Below are positions 1 to 9,253 of a stretch of DNA of 19,998 bases, piece after piece; position 1 is the stretch's first letter; every line of letters begins with the position of its first letter. The position numbers were made by a program, and so were the translations under genes. The stretch is from assembly GCA_002403445.1 (NCBI GenBank), contig DHHU01000008.1, positions 3,673-23,670 on the forward strand. The letters are read 5' to 3'. The notes under the pieces were generated by a model. It was not told the DNA's origin. It ran no database searches and saw nothing but the letters and a program-made list of their open reading frames with translations. Source of the DNA: Salinisphaeraceae bacterium UBA4764. Lineage in GTDB: Bacteria; Pseudomonadota; Gammaproteobacteria; Nevskiales; Salinisphaeraceae.

Positions 1-119
1 CTTTTAACTCGCTTTTTTGCGCTTGATTACAGAAATATCACTTATCCTCTCCTCAGCATCAAATCGACAAACCCAAAAAAGGTTAAGTATTTGTTGATTA
101 ACTTTTGAAACGGCATGGC

Positions 120-143
120 GCAGTGCGTGTACGTGAACACTGC
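120..143. repeat. Inverted repeat GCAGTG...CACTGC
   Basis: The arms GCAGTG (120-125) and CACTGC (138-143) pair perfectly around a 12-base loop that itself contains the palindrome GTAC. The right arm is part of the 10-mer TGAACACTGC (134-143). The same 10-mer recurs at 1100-1109, on the other side of ohr, again facing a GCAGTG arm. Whether this is a shared element or chance is unresolved. Confidence 0.45.
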
Positions 144-229
144 ACATTGTCCGCGTTTTTATGTATGTCTTGAAACTTCATCCATATCGTTTGTCTTAAA
201 ACGCCACCCTGGTTAATACCAACAAACCA

Positions 230-257
230 TTGCTAATATTTGGATTCAAAATATAGT
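230..257 (+). promoter_or_regulatory. Candidate sigma-70 promoter for ohr
   Basis: A -35-like TTGCTA (230-235) is followed after 16 bases by a -10-like TATAGT (252-257). This matches the consensus at four and five of six positions respectively. Transcription would begin near 263 and give a leader of about 54 bases before the ohr start codon. This is read by eye; other AT-rich hexamers nearby make it provisional. Confidence 0.4.
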
Positions 258-267
258 ATTTAATTAC
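256..267. promoter_or_regulatory. Palindrome GTATTTAATTAC, candidate OhrR-type operator
   Basis: The 12 bases are a palindrome apart from one mismatched pair, and they overlap the end of the proposed -10 and the expected transcription start of ohr. MarR-family OhrR repressors bind AT-rich palindromes at such places upstream of ohr genes in many bacteria. No ohrR gene lies in the window, so the assignment is inference from position and symmetry. Confidence 0.3.
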
Positions 268-316
268 CGATCAGTCCTAATGTATCGGGTTTATTAAGCT
301 GACAGGAGTCTAAGTC

Positions 317-745
317 ATGCACATCGATAAAGTTCTGTATCAAGCCGAAGCCACAGCCACCGGAGGCCGTGACGGTCGCGCCGTTTCTTCAGACGATGCA
401 CTGGATGTTGCACTGGCCAGGCCAAAGGAATTGGGCGGCAACGGAGCTAAGGGAACCAACCCCGAGCAGCTGTTTGCTGCCGGCTACTCGGCTTGTTTCA
501 TTGGCGCCATGCAGGTGGTTGCCGGGCGCAAAAAAATACGATTGCCCGACGACGCAACGGTAACCGGCCAAGTCGGCCTTGGCTCGGTGGGCGATGCATT
601 CGGCATTGAAGTCACGTTGAACATCAAGCTGCCAGGTATGGACAAGTCAATCGCAGACGACTTAGTTGATGCCGCTCATCAAGTCTGCCCCTACTCTAAT
701 GCAACTCGCGGCAACATCGACGTGACACTCAACGTTCGAGTGTAG
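317..745 (+). CDS. ohr: Organic hydroperoxide resistance protein (Ohr)
   Basis: This is a cytosolic thiol peroxidase of the OsmC/Ohr family. It reduces organic and fatty-acid hydroperoxides to alcohols and is normally re-reduced by lipoylated proteins. The 142-residue product has the two reactive cysteines at Cys60 (in AGYSACFIGAM) and Cys124 (in HQVCPYSNATRGN), plus Arg18 and Glu50, which complete the known catalytic set. Spacing and length match the Pseudomonas Ohr proteins, so it is Ohr rather than OsmC. The ATG is preceded by AGGAG with an 8-base spacer. The gene stands alone, with its own promoter candidate and a downstream hairpin. In this family expression is usually induced by organic peroxide through OhrR, and a palindrome at the promoter would fit that. 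Confidence 0.95.
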   Translation: MHIDKVLYQAEATATGGRDGRAVSSDDALDVALARPKELGGNGAKGTNPEQLFAAGYSACFIGAMQVVAGRKKIRLPDDATVTGQVGLGSVGDAFGIEVTLNIKLPGMDKSIADDLVDAAHQVCPYSNATRGNIDVTLNVRV

Positions 746-747
746 CC

Positions 748-786
748 TCGCCTCACGGTTATGGAGTGGCACCTCCGTCGAGGCGA
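748..786 (+). terminator. Hairpin just after ohr stop, possible terminator
   Basis: TCGCCTCACGG (748-758) pairs with CCGT and GAGGCGA (775-786), giving an 11-bp stem with one bulged C and a 16-base loop. It begins two bases after the ohr stop codon. There is no T-run directly after the stem, so it is not a textbook intrinsic terminator. It may instead protect the 3' end of the message. Confidence 0.4.
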
Positions 787-1014
787 CAAGGGTGAACCTT
801 GATGCAGGCGTTTACATCAAAGTGATTTGTTACATCAGCAATCATGCGCTTCTGGATTGCGGACAAATTTTTTTAAATCCGGGGTATCTTTTTTTTATTC
901 TAATCGGGCTCGTACCCAAATCACACATTTTTTAATTGAGATGATGAGTGAAAGGCTCTTGTCGGCCGCTCCGAACAAAAAACTTTTAAAGCGGCTTTAA
1001 TCCGGTCAACAGGA

Positions 1015-1144
1015 TGCCTAAAACATGATCATGTCATGCATTAGGCAGTGTGATGAGCTGGGATCAAGCTCTTGCTTGGGTATAAGTTGACCAAGCTGCT
1101 GAACACTGCCAATGCCCATCGACCCGGCATGTAAGATTACTTAC
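1015..1144. other. Nested inverted-repeat element, possible structured RNA
   Basis: The core spans 1038-1115. Its outer stem is GCATT plus GGCAGTGT (1038-1051) against ACACTGCC plus AATGC (1103-1115), which is 13 bp with one bulged A. The stem encloses two hairpins, GAGCT/AGCTC (1055-1071) and GCTTGG/CCAAGC (1074-1096), so a three-way junction is drawn. Competing pairings exist: TGCCTAA/TTAGGCA (1015-1047), CAAGC/GCTTG (1065-1078) and ATGCC/GGCAT (1112-1130). A 12-bp palindrome ACATGATCATGT lies at 1023-1034, and GTAAG/CTTAC at 1131-1144. It matches no riboswitch, tRNA or attC pattern I know. It could be a small RNA on either strand, a mobile repeat, or the 3' end structure of the HDAC-like transcript. 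Confidence 0.4.
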
Positions 1145-1172
1145 GGCTCTTATCCGTCTATCGGCGCCAATC

Positions 1173-2099
1173 TCAGCCGGCGCCAATCAAAGTTCGCAAA
1201 TATGCAGTCGTGCTATCGGTCAGGGCAGCGAGATTATAGCCGCCTTCAAGCGTGGCAAGCATTCGACCCGAGGCGTGGCGATCGGCGACGGCCGTGATCT
1301 GCTCGCCCACCCACGCAAAGTCATCGGCTTCCAGCTCTAGTTGAGCCAAGGGATCATCGCGGTGAGCGTCGAAGCCGGCCGAGACCAGCACCAGTTGTGG
1401 CCGGTATTCTGCAAGTGCTGGCAACCAGTCTTGTTCGATGGCGCCACGGAACGCGTCACGGCCGTGACCAGCCAAAAGGGGTGATTTGATCAAACGCCCT
1501 GGCAGACTCTGATCCGTGGTGTAAGGAAACAGCGGGTTCTGATACGTCGAACAGAACAATACACGCGGCTCTTCGCGGAAAATGTCTTCGGTGCCGTTGC
1601 CGTGATGAACGTCAAAGTCAAGAATCGCGACACGCTCCAGATTGTATTCATCAAGTGCGTGGGCCGCGGCAACGGCAATGGTGTTGAAAAAACAAAAGCC
1701 CATCGCCCGGTTACGTTCGGCGTGATGACCGGGTGGACGCACGGCGCAGAAGGCGTTGTCGGTTTCATTGCACATAACGGCATCGACTGCGGCGATGGCT
1801 GCACCCGCTGCCCGGCGAGCCGCAGCGAGGCTTTGGGGCATCAAAATGGTGTCGGCGTCCAGCGGCACACATCCCGTGGTCGGTTCAATATCGAAAAAGT
1901 AGTCGACCGTAGCAGGCTCGTGTACACGCTTAAGGGCGTCAACATCGGCCAGCGGCGCGCTGGCGTCCACGACTTTCGGATTATCGGCTAAGCCAGTCAA
2001 TGCAGCTTCGACCGAGCACAGCCGCGCCGGAGATTCCGGATGCCCGACGCCCATATCGTGGGCCGCACATTCCGGATGCCTGTAGATGGTGGTAGTCAT
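1173..2099 (-). CDS. Histone deacetylase family hydrolase (class II HDAC / acetylpolyamine amidohydrolase-like)
   Basis: This 308-residue protein belongs to the arginase/deacetylase fold, whose members use one zinc to remove acetyl groups from lysines, polyamines or small amides. Visible signatures are RPPGHHAE with the paired catalytic histidines (His125, His126), GFCFFN, LDFDVHHGNGT and SAGFDAH with the zinc ligands Asp163, His165 and Asp244, and LEGGYN with Tyr288. The full catalytic set is present, so it should be active. Length is normal for the bacterial single-domain form. The substrate cannot be told from sequence. It lies 36 bp after thiC on the same strand and may be co-transcribed, although I see no strong ribosome-binding site before its ATG. 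An 11-bp direct repeat (CGGCGCCAATC, 1162-1172 and 1178-1188) straddles the stop codon. Confidence 0.9.
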   Translation of the reverse strand: MTTTIYRHPECAAHDMGVGHPESPARLCSVEAALTGLADNPKVVDASAPLADVDALKRVHEPATVDYFFDIEPTTGCVPLDADTILMPQSLAAARRAAGAAIAAVDAVMCNETDNAFCAVRPPGHHAERNRAMGFCFFNTIAVAAAHALDEYNLERVAILDFDVHHGNGTEDIFREEPRVLFCSTYQNPLFPYTTDQSLPGRLIKSPLLAGHGRDAFRGAIEQDWLPALAEYRPQLVLVSAGFDAHRDDPLAQLELEADDFAWVGEQITAVADRHASGRMLATLEGGYNLAALTDSTTAYLRTLIGAG

Positions 2100-2135
2100 A
2101 TGGCTACGCTGGACCGAAGCAATGACTGGGACGGG

Positions 2136-4007
<1,872 letters not shown>

Positions 4008-4346
4008 AGGTGCCCCGTGGTATTAGACGTCGCGCAAGCATTCGCGACAGTGTTTGGAGATAGCATTAACTACAGGATATTACGCAATACAAAGGCACGT
4101 TTGAAACGCAGCGCGCAGCATGAAACTTGGTTCAATTCTTCAGTGCGAGCGGCGGATACAGACCAGCAGCCATATCCCGCCACTCAATCCGCTACTTCAA
4201 CGTGCAGCAGCTGCCCCCCGCCATTACAAGTCGCCAGTTCAGGCGCTGCACGCCCGTCGAGTGCCGGCCTGCGGGGCGGTAATTCAAGCAGGGTTGAATA
4301 TGAACCCAGTCAAACCTTGTGGAGTGGCCACTCGGCAACCGACCGA
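4008..4346. other. Intergenic region between pncA and thiC (thiC leader)
   Basis: No gene is visible in these 339 bases. A hairpin GTCGCG/CGCGAC (4029-4048) lies about 20 bases before the thiC start. Further out are a stem CAGGC-GCAC/GTGC-GCCTG (4240-4271), GGGTT/AACCC (4291-4307) and a perfect 12-bp palindrome GAGTGGCCACTC (4322-4333) close to the pncA stop. None is followed by a T-run on the minus strand. The reverse-strand CTGAGA and the CCTGATCTGG-like boxes of a TPP riboswitch are not seen. Confidence 0.55.
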
Positions 4347-4973
4347 TCATTCACGCGCTATCAGCGTCCCACAATCAGTCAGGGTCGCACCGGCGCCGGT
4401 CATCTGATCGATCGCGGCACGCGTGTCGCCCACAGCCATATCGACGCCTCGAATACCGTCGGTGACCAATGTCACCGAGAATCCCTCGGCGAGCGCGTCG
4501 TTTACGCTAAACGCCACACACACGTCCGCGGCCAGTCCCATGACCACCAGTGAGTCAATGCCGAGAGCCCTAAGATCGTCGGCGAGACCGGTGGATTTGC
4601 GATGGCCGTTGTCATAGAACGCGGAATAACTGTCGATACGCGGGTCAGTGCCCTTGCGAACCACGTGGTTAATACCGGCCACATCCAGCCCGGAGGCAAA
4701 ACTTGCCCCAGGTCTATGCTGAATACAGTGTGGGGGCCAGAGTATTTGCGTTAAGCCATCGAGTTCGGTGGTTTGAAACGGTTCCAAACCATCATGTTGA
4801 GATGCAAACGATAAATGTTCCGGTGGGTGCCAGTCTTGGCTCGCGACAACATAATCGAAAGCCGGCATCAGGGCATTGGCCACCGGTACAACGGCATCAC
4901 CTCCCGGCACGGCCAACGCACCGCCGGGTAGAAAATCGTTCTGGATGTCGACCAATAGCAGCGCCTGATTCAT
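4347..4973 (-). CDS. pncA: Nicotinamidase PncA
   Basis: PncA hydrolyses nicotinamide to nicotinate and ammonia, the first step of NAD salvage. The 208-residue protein is of the isochorismatase-like hydrolase fold. The catalytic triad is Asp9 (in LLLVDIQNDF), Lys107 (in VVRKGTD) and Cys152 (in AADVCVAFS). Metal-site residues Asp47, His49 and His82 sit in SQDWHP and WPPHCIQ. The start codon overlaps the stop codon of pncB in an ATGA arrangement (4970-4973), so the two are translationally coupled. PncA makes nicotinate, which PncB consumes. Length and motifs are complete. Confidence 0.96.
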   Translation of the reverse strand: MNQALLLVDIQNDFLPGGALAVPGGDAVVPVANALMPAFDYVVASQDWHPPEHLSFASQHDGLEPFQTTELDGLTQILWPPHCIQHRPGASFASGLDVAGINHVVRKGTDPRIDSYSAFYDNGHRKSTGLADDLRALGIDSLVVMGLAADVCVAFSVNDALAEGFSVTLVTDGIRGVDMAVGDTRAAIDQMTGAGATLTDCGTLIARE

Positions 4974-6451
4974 GGTTCGTGCGTTTCAGTTTTATCAACG
5001 TTTTCAGGATTGGCACCTATCTGCGACAAGAGCCATTCGTGCAGATCGCGTGTTGATTGTTCAAGGTAGCGATCAACCAGCCGCGGATAGTCGGGTAGGA
5101 CTGCGAAATGTTGAAACTGCGAACGCGCATGCCGTTGACTATCAGCTAGCGATGGGCTGTTGCGAACGCGTTTGCCAGCGCGAATCGCGGGTTGCAACAA
5201 GTCCTCGTGCGAAGCTTTGGGATCAAAGGTGACCACATTGTTATGGCCGGCAGCCCAAGCCGTTTGCGATGCGGCTTCGTCGAACAACAAGTCGGCTGTG
5301 GGTCGGCCCTGGGCGTCTGTGAAACGACGTACCTGATGCAAGCCAGGCCAACTGTTCTTGCCGGGGCTGTCCGAGAGTTTCATACGGTAAGACCAGCCCT
5401 CGCCTGGATTCTTGATGGCTGCCAGTTTGTAGACACCGTCGAGCGCTGCATCCGGTTGTGCAGTAATCAACTTGGTGCCCACGCCCCAGAACACGATCGG
5501 CGCACCTGCAGCCTTGTTATCGGCGATTGCGTGTTCATCCAAGCTTGAACTCGCGGCGATGCGGGTTTCGGTGAACCCCGCATCATCTAACATCTGTCGG
5601 GCCATTTTAGACAAATCGGCGAGATCGCCCGAGTCGAGCCGGATGCCAGCCAGTTCGTGGCCGTGAGCACGCAGCTTGTGGCCGGCGGCGATGGCATTCT
5701 CTACCCCGCCTCGCGTGCTGTAGGTATCCACGAGAAACACACAGTTATCGGGCAATGCATCGGCATAGGCCTTGAACGCGTCCAGCTCGGACTCGAACGC
5801 CATGACCAAACTGTGGGCGTGGGTGCCAAACACGGGGATGTTGAATAACCGCCCTGCCAAGACATTAGACGTACCGGCACAGCCTCCGATGTAGGCTGCA
5901 CGCGCAGCTGACACCCCGCCGTCTATGCCCTGAGCTTTTCGCAATCCGAAATCCACCACCGTATCGCTGCCGGCAGCGTGCGCCATGCGCGCGGCCTTGG
6001 TCGCAACAAGCGTTGGGAAATTGGTGAGGTTTAGGAGTGCAGTTTCGAGCAGTTGTGCTTCTAGGATGGGCGCGCGGACGCGCAACATGGGCTGATGCGG
6101 AAAAACGGCTGTGCCCTCGGCCACGGCGTCAACCGCCCCGCTGAACTTAAAATCGTGCAGATAATCCAGAAACCCATCCGGGAAAAGCCGCCCGCCACTT
6201 CGATCTTCAAGCGTAGCAAGGTAAGCAATATCATCACGGTCGAAAGATAACTCGGTGATATAGTCCAGCGCGGTTTCCATGCCGCAAGCGATAGCAAAGC
6301 CGTTATCAAACGGCGCACTGCGGAAAAACAGATGAAAGACCGCTTCACGCTGGCCGGTGCCGTTATGCCAGTGCGCATAGGCCATGGTCAGTTGATACAG
6401 ATCCGTCAACAACGCGGGAGCACGGCCGTAGAGATTGGTTATAGTGGACAT
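4970..6451 (-). CDS. pncB: Nicotinate phosphoribosyltransferase PncB (long type)
   Basis: PncB joins nicotinate to phosphoribosyl pyrophosphate, with ATP, to give nicotinate mononucleotide. The N terminus LLTDLYQLTMAYAHW and AVFHLFFRSAPF are diagnostic. GTHAHSLVMAF carries His213, the histidine expected to be phosphorylated, and IRLDSGDL is part of the phosphoribosyl site. At 493 residues it is the longer form, also found in Gram-positives and animals, rather than the 400-residue enterobacterial enzyme. I start at the ATG at 6451 because family members begin just before LLTDLYQ. An upstream in-frame ATG at 6508 would add 19 unconserved residues, and neither start has a clear ribosome-binding site. 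A TTGACG/TTAGAA pair between the two ATGs might be the promoter and would favour the shorter form. It forms an operon with pncA. Confidence 0.94.
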   Translation of the reverse strand: MSTITNLYGRAPALLTDLYQLTMAYAHWHNGTGQREAVFHLFFRSAPFDNGFAIACGMETALDYITELSFDRDDIAYLATLEDRSGGRLFPDGFLDYLHDFKFSGAVDAVAEGTAVFPHQPMLRVRAPILEAQLLETALLNLTNFPTLVATKAARMAHAAGSDTVVDFGLRKAQGIDGGVSAARAAYIGGCAGTSNVLAGRLFNIPVFGTHAHSLVMAFESELDAFKAYADALPDNCVFLVDTYSTRGGVENAIAAGHKLRAHGHELAGIRLDSGDLADLSKMARQMLDDAGFTETRIAASSSLDEHAIADNKAAGAPIVFWGVGTKLITAQPDAALDGVYKLAAIKNPGEGWSYRMKLSDSPGKNSWPGLHQVRRFTDAQGRPTADLLFDEAASQTAWAAGHNNVVTFDPKASHEDLLQPAIRAGKRVRNSPSLADSQRHARSQFQHFAVLPDYPRLVDRYLEQSTRDLHEWLLSQIGANPENVDKTETHEP

Positions 6452-6562
6452 GAGGGTGTGCTGTGCGCCGGCGATTTGTTCTAAGGCACAATCTCGCCGC
6501 GTCAACATTTAGTCCGTTGGCTTGTTCGATCAGTCTAACGTGCAGCGCGAGGTGGTGCAGCC

Positions 6563-7237
6563 GTGACAGCCAAACATCGCCAGCAGCAGCAGACCGGACG
6601 TCCGTTGCTGGATTGGCAAAAGCGTCTCTGGATCACCCTCGCCGCGCCGCCAGCGCGTGTTTTGATCCGGTCGTTGACGGCTAGTTGGCGGTTCCGGCTA
6701 GTTTCCGTCGAGCCTTGGACATGCGACACGCAATCGCCCATGATTATCTGTTGTTGGCACCGTGACCTGGCGCCAGCCGTAGCCTATCTGCTGGCACGAC
6801 GAGACCATGATCTGCGACCTGGATTTCTGATTTCACCGTCGCGCGACGGTGAATTCTTGGCCCGAGTACTTGGAGGGCTGGGCGGCCAAATGATTCGAGG
6901 GTCGGCCAACCGCACTGGCGCACGTGCCCTGCGTGAGCTGTACCTGGCGATGCGGGCGGGCATTTCACCTTTGATCCATCCCGACGGACCGCAAGGGCCG
7001 TCGCAGCACGCCAAATCAGGCGCCGCCCTGCTGGCGCAAATGACAGGGTATCCGCTATTACCAACGCGAATCCAAGCGCATCACCGCTGGCAGTTCAATA
7101 CCTGGGATCGGCTTCAGGTCCCCAAACCATTCGCAGACATCTACGTTGATTTCGATGAGCCGATTTACGTCGCCCCCAGCGACGCTATCGACGTCACAAC
7201 ACAAAGACTTAGCGAACGTCTCGGCGAATCTCGCTAA
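6563..7237 (+). CDS. DUF374 family lysophospholipid acyltransferase-like protein
   Basis: The 224-residue product matches the DUF374 group of membrane-associated acyltransferases. Characteristic blocks in order are CWHRDLAPA (64-72), ISPSRDGEFLARVLGGLG (90-107), IRGSANRTGARALRELY (111-127), and HPDGPQGP (139-146), followed by SGAALLAQMTGYPLLP. Members are thought to move acyl chains in lipid or lipopolysaccharide assembly, but most are uncharacterised and the acceptor is unknown. The start is GTG, with AGGTGG about 8 bases upstream. The gene diverges from pncB and converges with the FAAL-ACP gene, leaving 53 bp between stops. Its closeness to acyl-activation genes is suggestive only, since it is not in their operon. 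Confidence 0.82.
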   Translation: MTAKHRQQQQTGRPLLDWQKRLWITLAAPPARVLIRSLTASWRFRLVSVEPWTCDTQSPMIICCWHRDLAPAVAYLLARRDHDLRPGFLISPSRDGEFLARVLGGLGGQMIRGSANRTGARALRELYLAMRAGISPLIHPDGPQGPSQHAKSGAALLAQMTGYPLLPTRIQAHHRWQFNTWDRLQVPKPFADIYVDFDEPIYVAPSDAIDVTTQRLSERLGESR

Positions 7238-7290
7238 TCTGCCTGAAAGTCGACAACAATTCCCCTGTGACGCCGGCCGCGGGGCAACAA

Positions 7291-9234
7291 TCATGCCGCC
7301 TGGCCCAGAACCTGCGCCAAGTCATACACCCTCGGGTAATCAAACAAATCGGTGATCTCGAGCCGGTTGGGCCAGACCGCCTCGATACCTTCGTGAATCT
7401 GGGCGAGTTCCAGCGAGGAGAGGCCGATCTCGAATAGATTATCAGCGGGCCCGATCTGTTTATCCGGAGCAACTTCGTGGCAGATCGCAGTGAGACGCGC
7501 CACCGAATCGTCATCGCCTACGCCGTTATCACAATCATCGGGCATGAGCTGATCCAATTCAGCGATCTCAGTATCGAAGGCGCCGGCTTCGAATTCCACA
7601 CCGAGTTGCCGGCGCTGAATCTTGCCGCTGGTGGTTTTGGGCAAGTGATTTATTGGCAAGACGCGATAAGCCGCCACCCCCGCCGCTTCGTTCAATCCAA
7701 TGGCGATCCGCTGCGCGGTATCAATAAAGTCGGCGACCGAGCCGCGGTGGACTGCAAACACGACCAGTGCATCGCCGTCCACGTCCTCTTGGTGAACGCC
7801 CACCGCCGCCAAGCGATCAGCCGCGACACCCGCTGCGTCAGCGGCCAGTGATTCCAGATCCTGCGGGTATAAATTCTGACCGTTGACAAAAATCACTTCC
7901 TTGGCGCGACCGGTGATCACGAGGTCACCTGCGTATTCGAAACCAAGATCGCCCGTATCGAGCCACCCATCGTATTGCAGCGCGGCGGCATTGGCTTCGG
8001 GGTTGGCGTAATAGCCAGCCGTGACGTTATCGCCACGGATCCAGACTTGGCCTACCCTACCGGGGCCCACTGATTTTCCTTCAGATACCAAACTCAACTC
8101 GGTGTTGCCGATCGTCCGGCCGAGTCGGACAAGTTCCAGTGCATTGTCCGCATGCGCTTCCATAAGCACGACCCGCTCACCGACACCGAGCCGCCTTCGA
8201 TCGACCCATACCGTGTCCAGGCCGCTTCCCGGCGCGGGAAACGTCACGGCCAGACTGGCTTCGGCCAATCCGTATACGGCAAACAGAGCATTGGCTCGCA
8301 ATCCCGATGACGCAAGCGTTTGCACGAATTGGCGCGCCAGAGACGGGACGATCGGCTCGGCGCCGTTATAGATCAGCCGCACGGCCGATAAGTCAATATC
8401 CGGTAGACCGCGTGCGCTGATCGCACGCAGAGTGTGTCGATAGCCGAAATTGGGTGAACACAGGATTGTGGCTTGCTTCTCGGCTGCTTTTTCCAGCCAC
8501 AGGCGAGGCCGCCGCGCGAAGACATCTGGTCGCATCAGATAATGATGATGGCCTAGGCAAAGAAATGTCAGGTGAAACCCGATCAACCCCATATCATGGG
8601 TCAGCGGCATCCAGGACAGGGCCACGTCTTCCGGTTGAAACTTCGAGGCCGTGTTGATCGCGTAGATGTTGGCAACCACGTTGGCATGGGTCAGTACCAC
8701 GCCCTTGGGCGCGGCGGTCGAGCCGGACGAAAACTGGATCAGCGCCACATCATCGGGGCGCGGCGTGATCGGTTTGGCCACAGTCTGAGGTATGGGTGGC
8801 TGATCGGCGATCGAAGTATCGGCCAGACGTTGACCTATACTAACTGCCCCAGCTACCTCCAGTTGATCGCGCAGCGCGGCCATTTGTTCCGAGCTAGCAA
8901 TCACTATCGGCTCGTTCAGCGCGTGCCAGATGGCCAGAAGCTTGTCGCGCCGAGCACGGCCGGTGCCCGCTGCCACTGGGACCGGAACAATACCGCCCCG
9001 AATGGCAGCCCAGAAAAACTGTATGAAGCGCAACGTATCATCGATAAACAGGATCAGATGATCGCCGCGCTCAAGGCCGGCGTCCTGCAGAACCGCCAGA
9101 TTACGATCGGCAGCTCGTTTGAGTAGCGCCGCGCTTTGCCGGCGCTCGTTGTTGGCACCGTCGATAAAACCGATTTCAACCTCATTATCAACAGCGTGCT
9201 CAAGCCCGCCGTTTAATGTTTCAAAAAGCGACAA
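7291..9234 (-). CDS. Fatty acyl-AMP ligase fused to a C-terminal acyl carrier domain
   Basis: This protein should adenylate a fatty acid and pass it to its own carrier domain. Residues 1-545 are an ANL-superfamily ligase: FSSGSTAAPKG (168-178), SWMPLTHDMGLIG (207-219, typical of fatty acyl-AMP ligases), YGLAEA (321-326), DGWLDTGDLGF (422-432), GRAKEVIFVNGQNLYPQDLE (442-461) and catalytic Lys538 in PKTTSGK. Residues about 575-645 are a carrier domain with the phosphopantetheine site FEIGLSSLELA; Ser607 is the likely attachment residue. The TTG at 9234 is chosen because AAGGAG and AGGAG lie just upstream and the domain begins there. The longer open frame (to 9588) runs through the P450 gene and looks non-protein-like. 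It sits 16 bp after the P450 gene in one operon. No condensation, ketosynthase or thioesterase domain is present. Confidence 0.9.
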   Translation of the reverse strand: MSLFETLNGGLEHAVDNEVEIGFIDGANNERRQSAALLKRAADRNLAVLQDAGLERGDHLILFIDDTLRFIQFFWAAIRGGIVPVPVAAGTGRARRDKLLAIWHALNEPIVIASSEQMAALRDQLEVAGAVSIGQRLADTSIADQPPIPQTVAKPITPRPDDVALIQFSSGSTAAPKGVVLTHANVVANIYAINTASKFQPEDVALSWMPLTHDMGLIGFHLTFLCLGHHHYLMRPDVFARRPRLWLEKAAEKQATILCSPNFGYRHTLRAISARGLPDIDLSAVRLIYNGAEPIVPSLARQFVQTLASSGLRANALFAVYGLAEASLAVTFPAPGSGLDTVWVDRRRLGVGERVVLMEAHADNALELVRLGRTIGNTELSLVSEGKSVGPGRVGQVWIRGDNVTAGYYANPEANAAALQYDGWLDTGDLGFEYAGDLVITGRAKEVIFVNGQNLYPQDLESLAADAAGVAADRLAAVGVHQEDVDGDALVVFAVHRGSVADFIDTAQRIAIGLNEAAGVAAYRVLPINHLPKTTSGKIQRRQLGVEFEAGAFDTEIAELDQLMPDDCDNGVGDDDSVARLTAICHEVAPDKQIGPADNLFEIGLSSLELAQIHEGIEAVWPNRLEITDLFDYPRVYDLAQVLGQAA

Positions 9235-9253
9235 TTTGCTCCTAGACTCCTTA
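9235..9253 (-). promoter_or_regulatory. Tandem ribosome-binding site before the FAAL-ACP TTG start
   Basis: On the minus strand the 19 bases hold the P450 stop TAA, which overlaps AAGGAG, and then a second AGGAG four to five bases before a TTG codon. Two Shine-Dalgarno cores in so short a gap are strong support for TTG as the start and for coupling of the two genes. Confidence 0.7.

Larger units (their letters stand above)
1..316. other. AT-rich intergenic leader upstream of ohr, no gene seen
   Basis: I see no coding frame with recognisable protein sequence here. The stretch is visibly richer in A and T than the genes that follow. It holds a GCAGTG/CACTGC inverted repeat (120-143), the likely ohr promoter (230-257), a palindromic candidate operator (256-267) and the ohr ribosome-binding site AGGAG at 304-308. 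What lies left of the window is unknown, so the first bases may be the tail or leader of another unit. Confidence 0.6.
746..1172. other. Gene-free gap between ohr and the HDAC-like gene
   Basis: No protein-like frame is visible. The left half has the post-ohr hairpin, a direct repeat TTACATCA (812-819 and 830-837) and AT-rich tracts including runs of T at about 868-874 and 890-897. The right half carries a cluster of inverted repeats (1015-1144, listed separately). The two flanking genes converge here, so the whole gap could be 3' untranslated sequence, but it is long for that. Confidence 0.6.

Noticed and set aside
812..837. Direct repeat TTACATCA spaced 18 bp
   Set aside because: Two 8-mers in AT-rich DNA with no gene downstream on either strand; too weak to call a binding site.
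940..1060. TGATGAG strings resembling the hammerhead ribozyme core (942-948 and 1051-1057)
   Set aside because: The first has GAAA nearby but no stem II, and the second lacks the GAAA segment. Neither shows the three stems in the right order.
1038..1115. Reading the 78-base structured core as a tRNA
   Set aside because: The outer stem is too long, there are only two inner arms, and the T-loop consensus GTTCRA is missing.
1162..1188. Direct repeat CGGCGCCAATC at the end of the HDAC-like gene
   Set aside because: It is a single short duplication with no link to a mobile element; it is recorded with the gene only.
4017..4553. Plus-strand open frame of 178 codons across the pncA-thiC gap
   Set aside because: It covers gene-free DNA and then runs antisense to pncA, has no ribosome-binding site and no recognisable domain.
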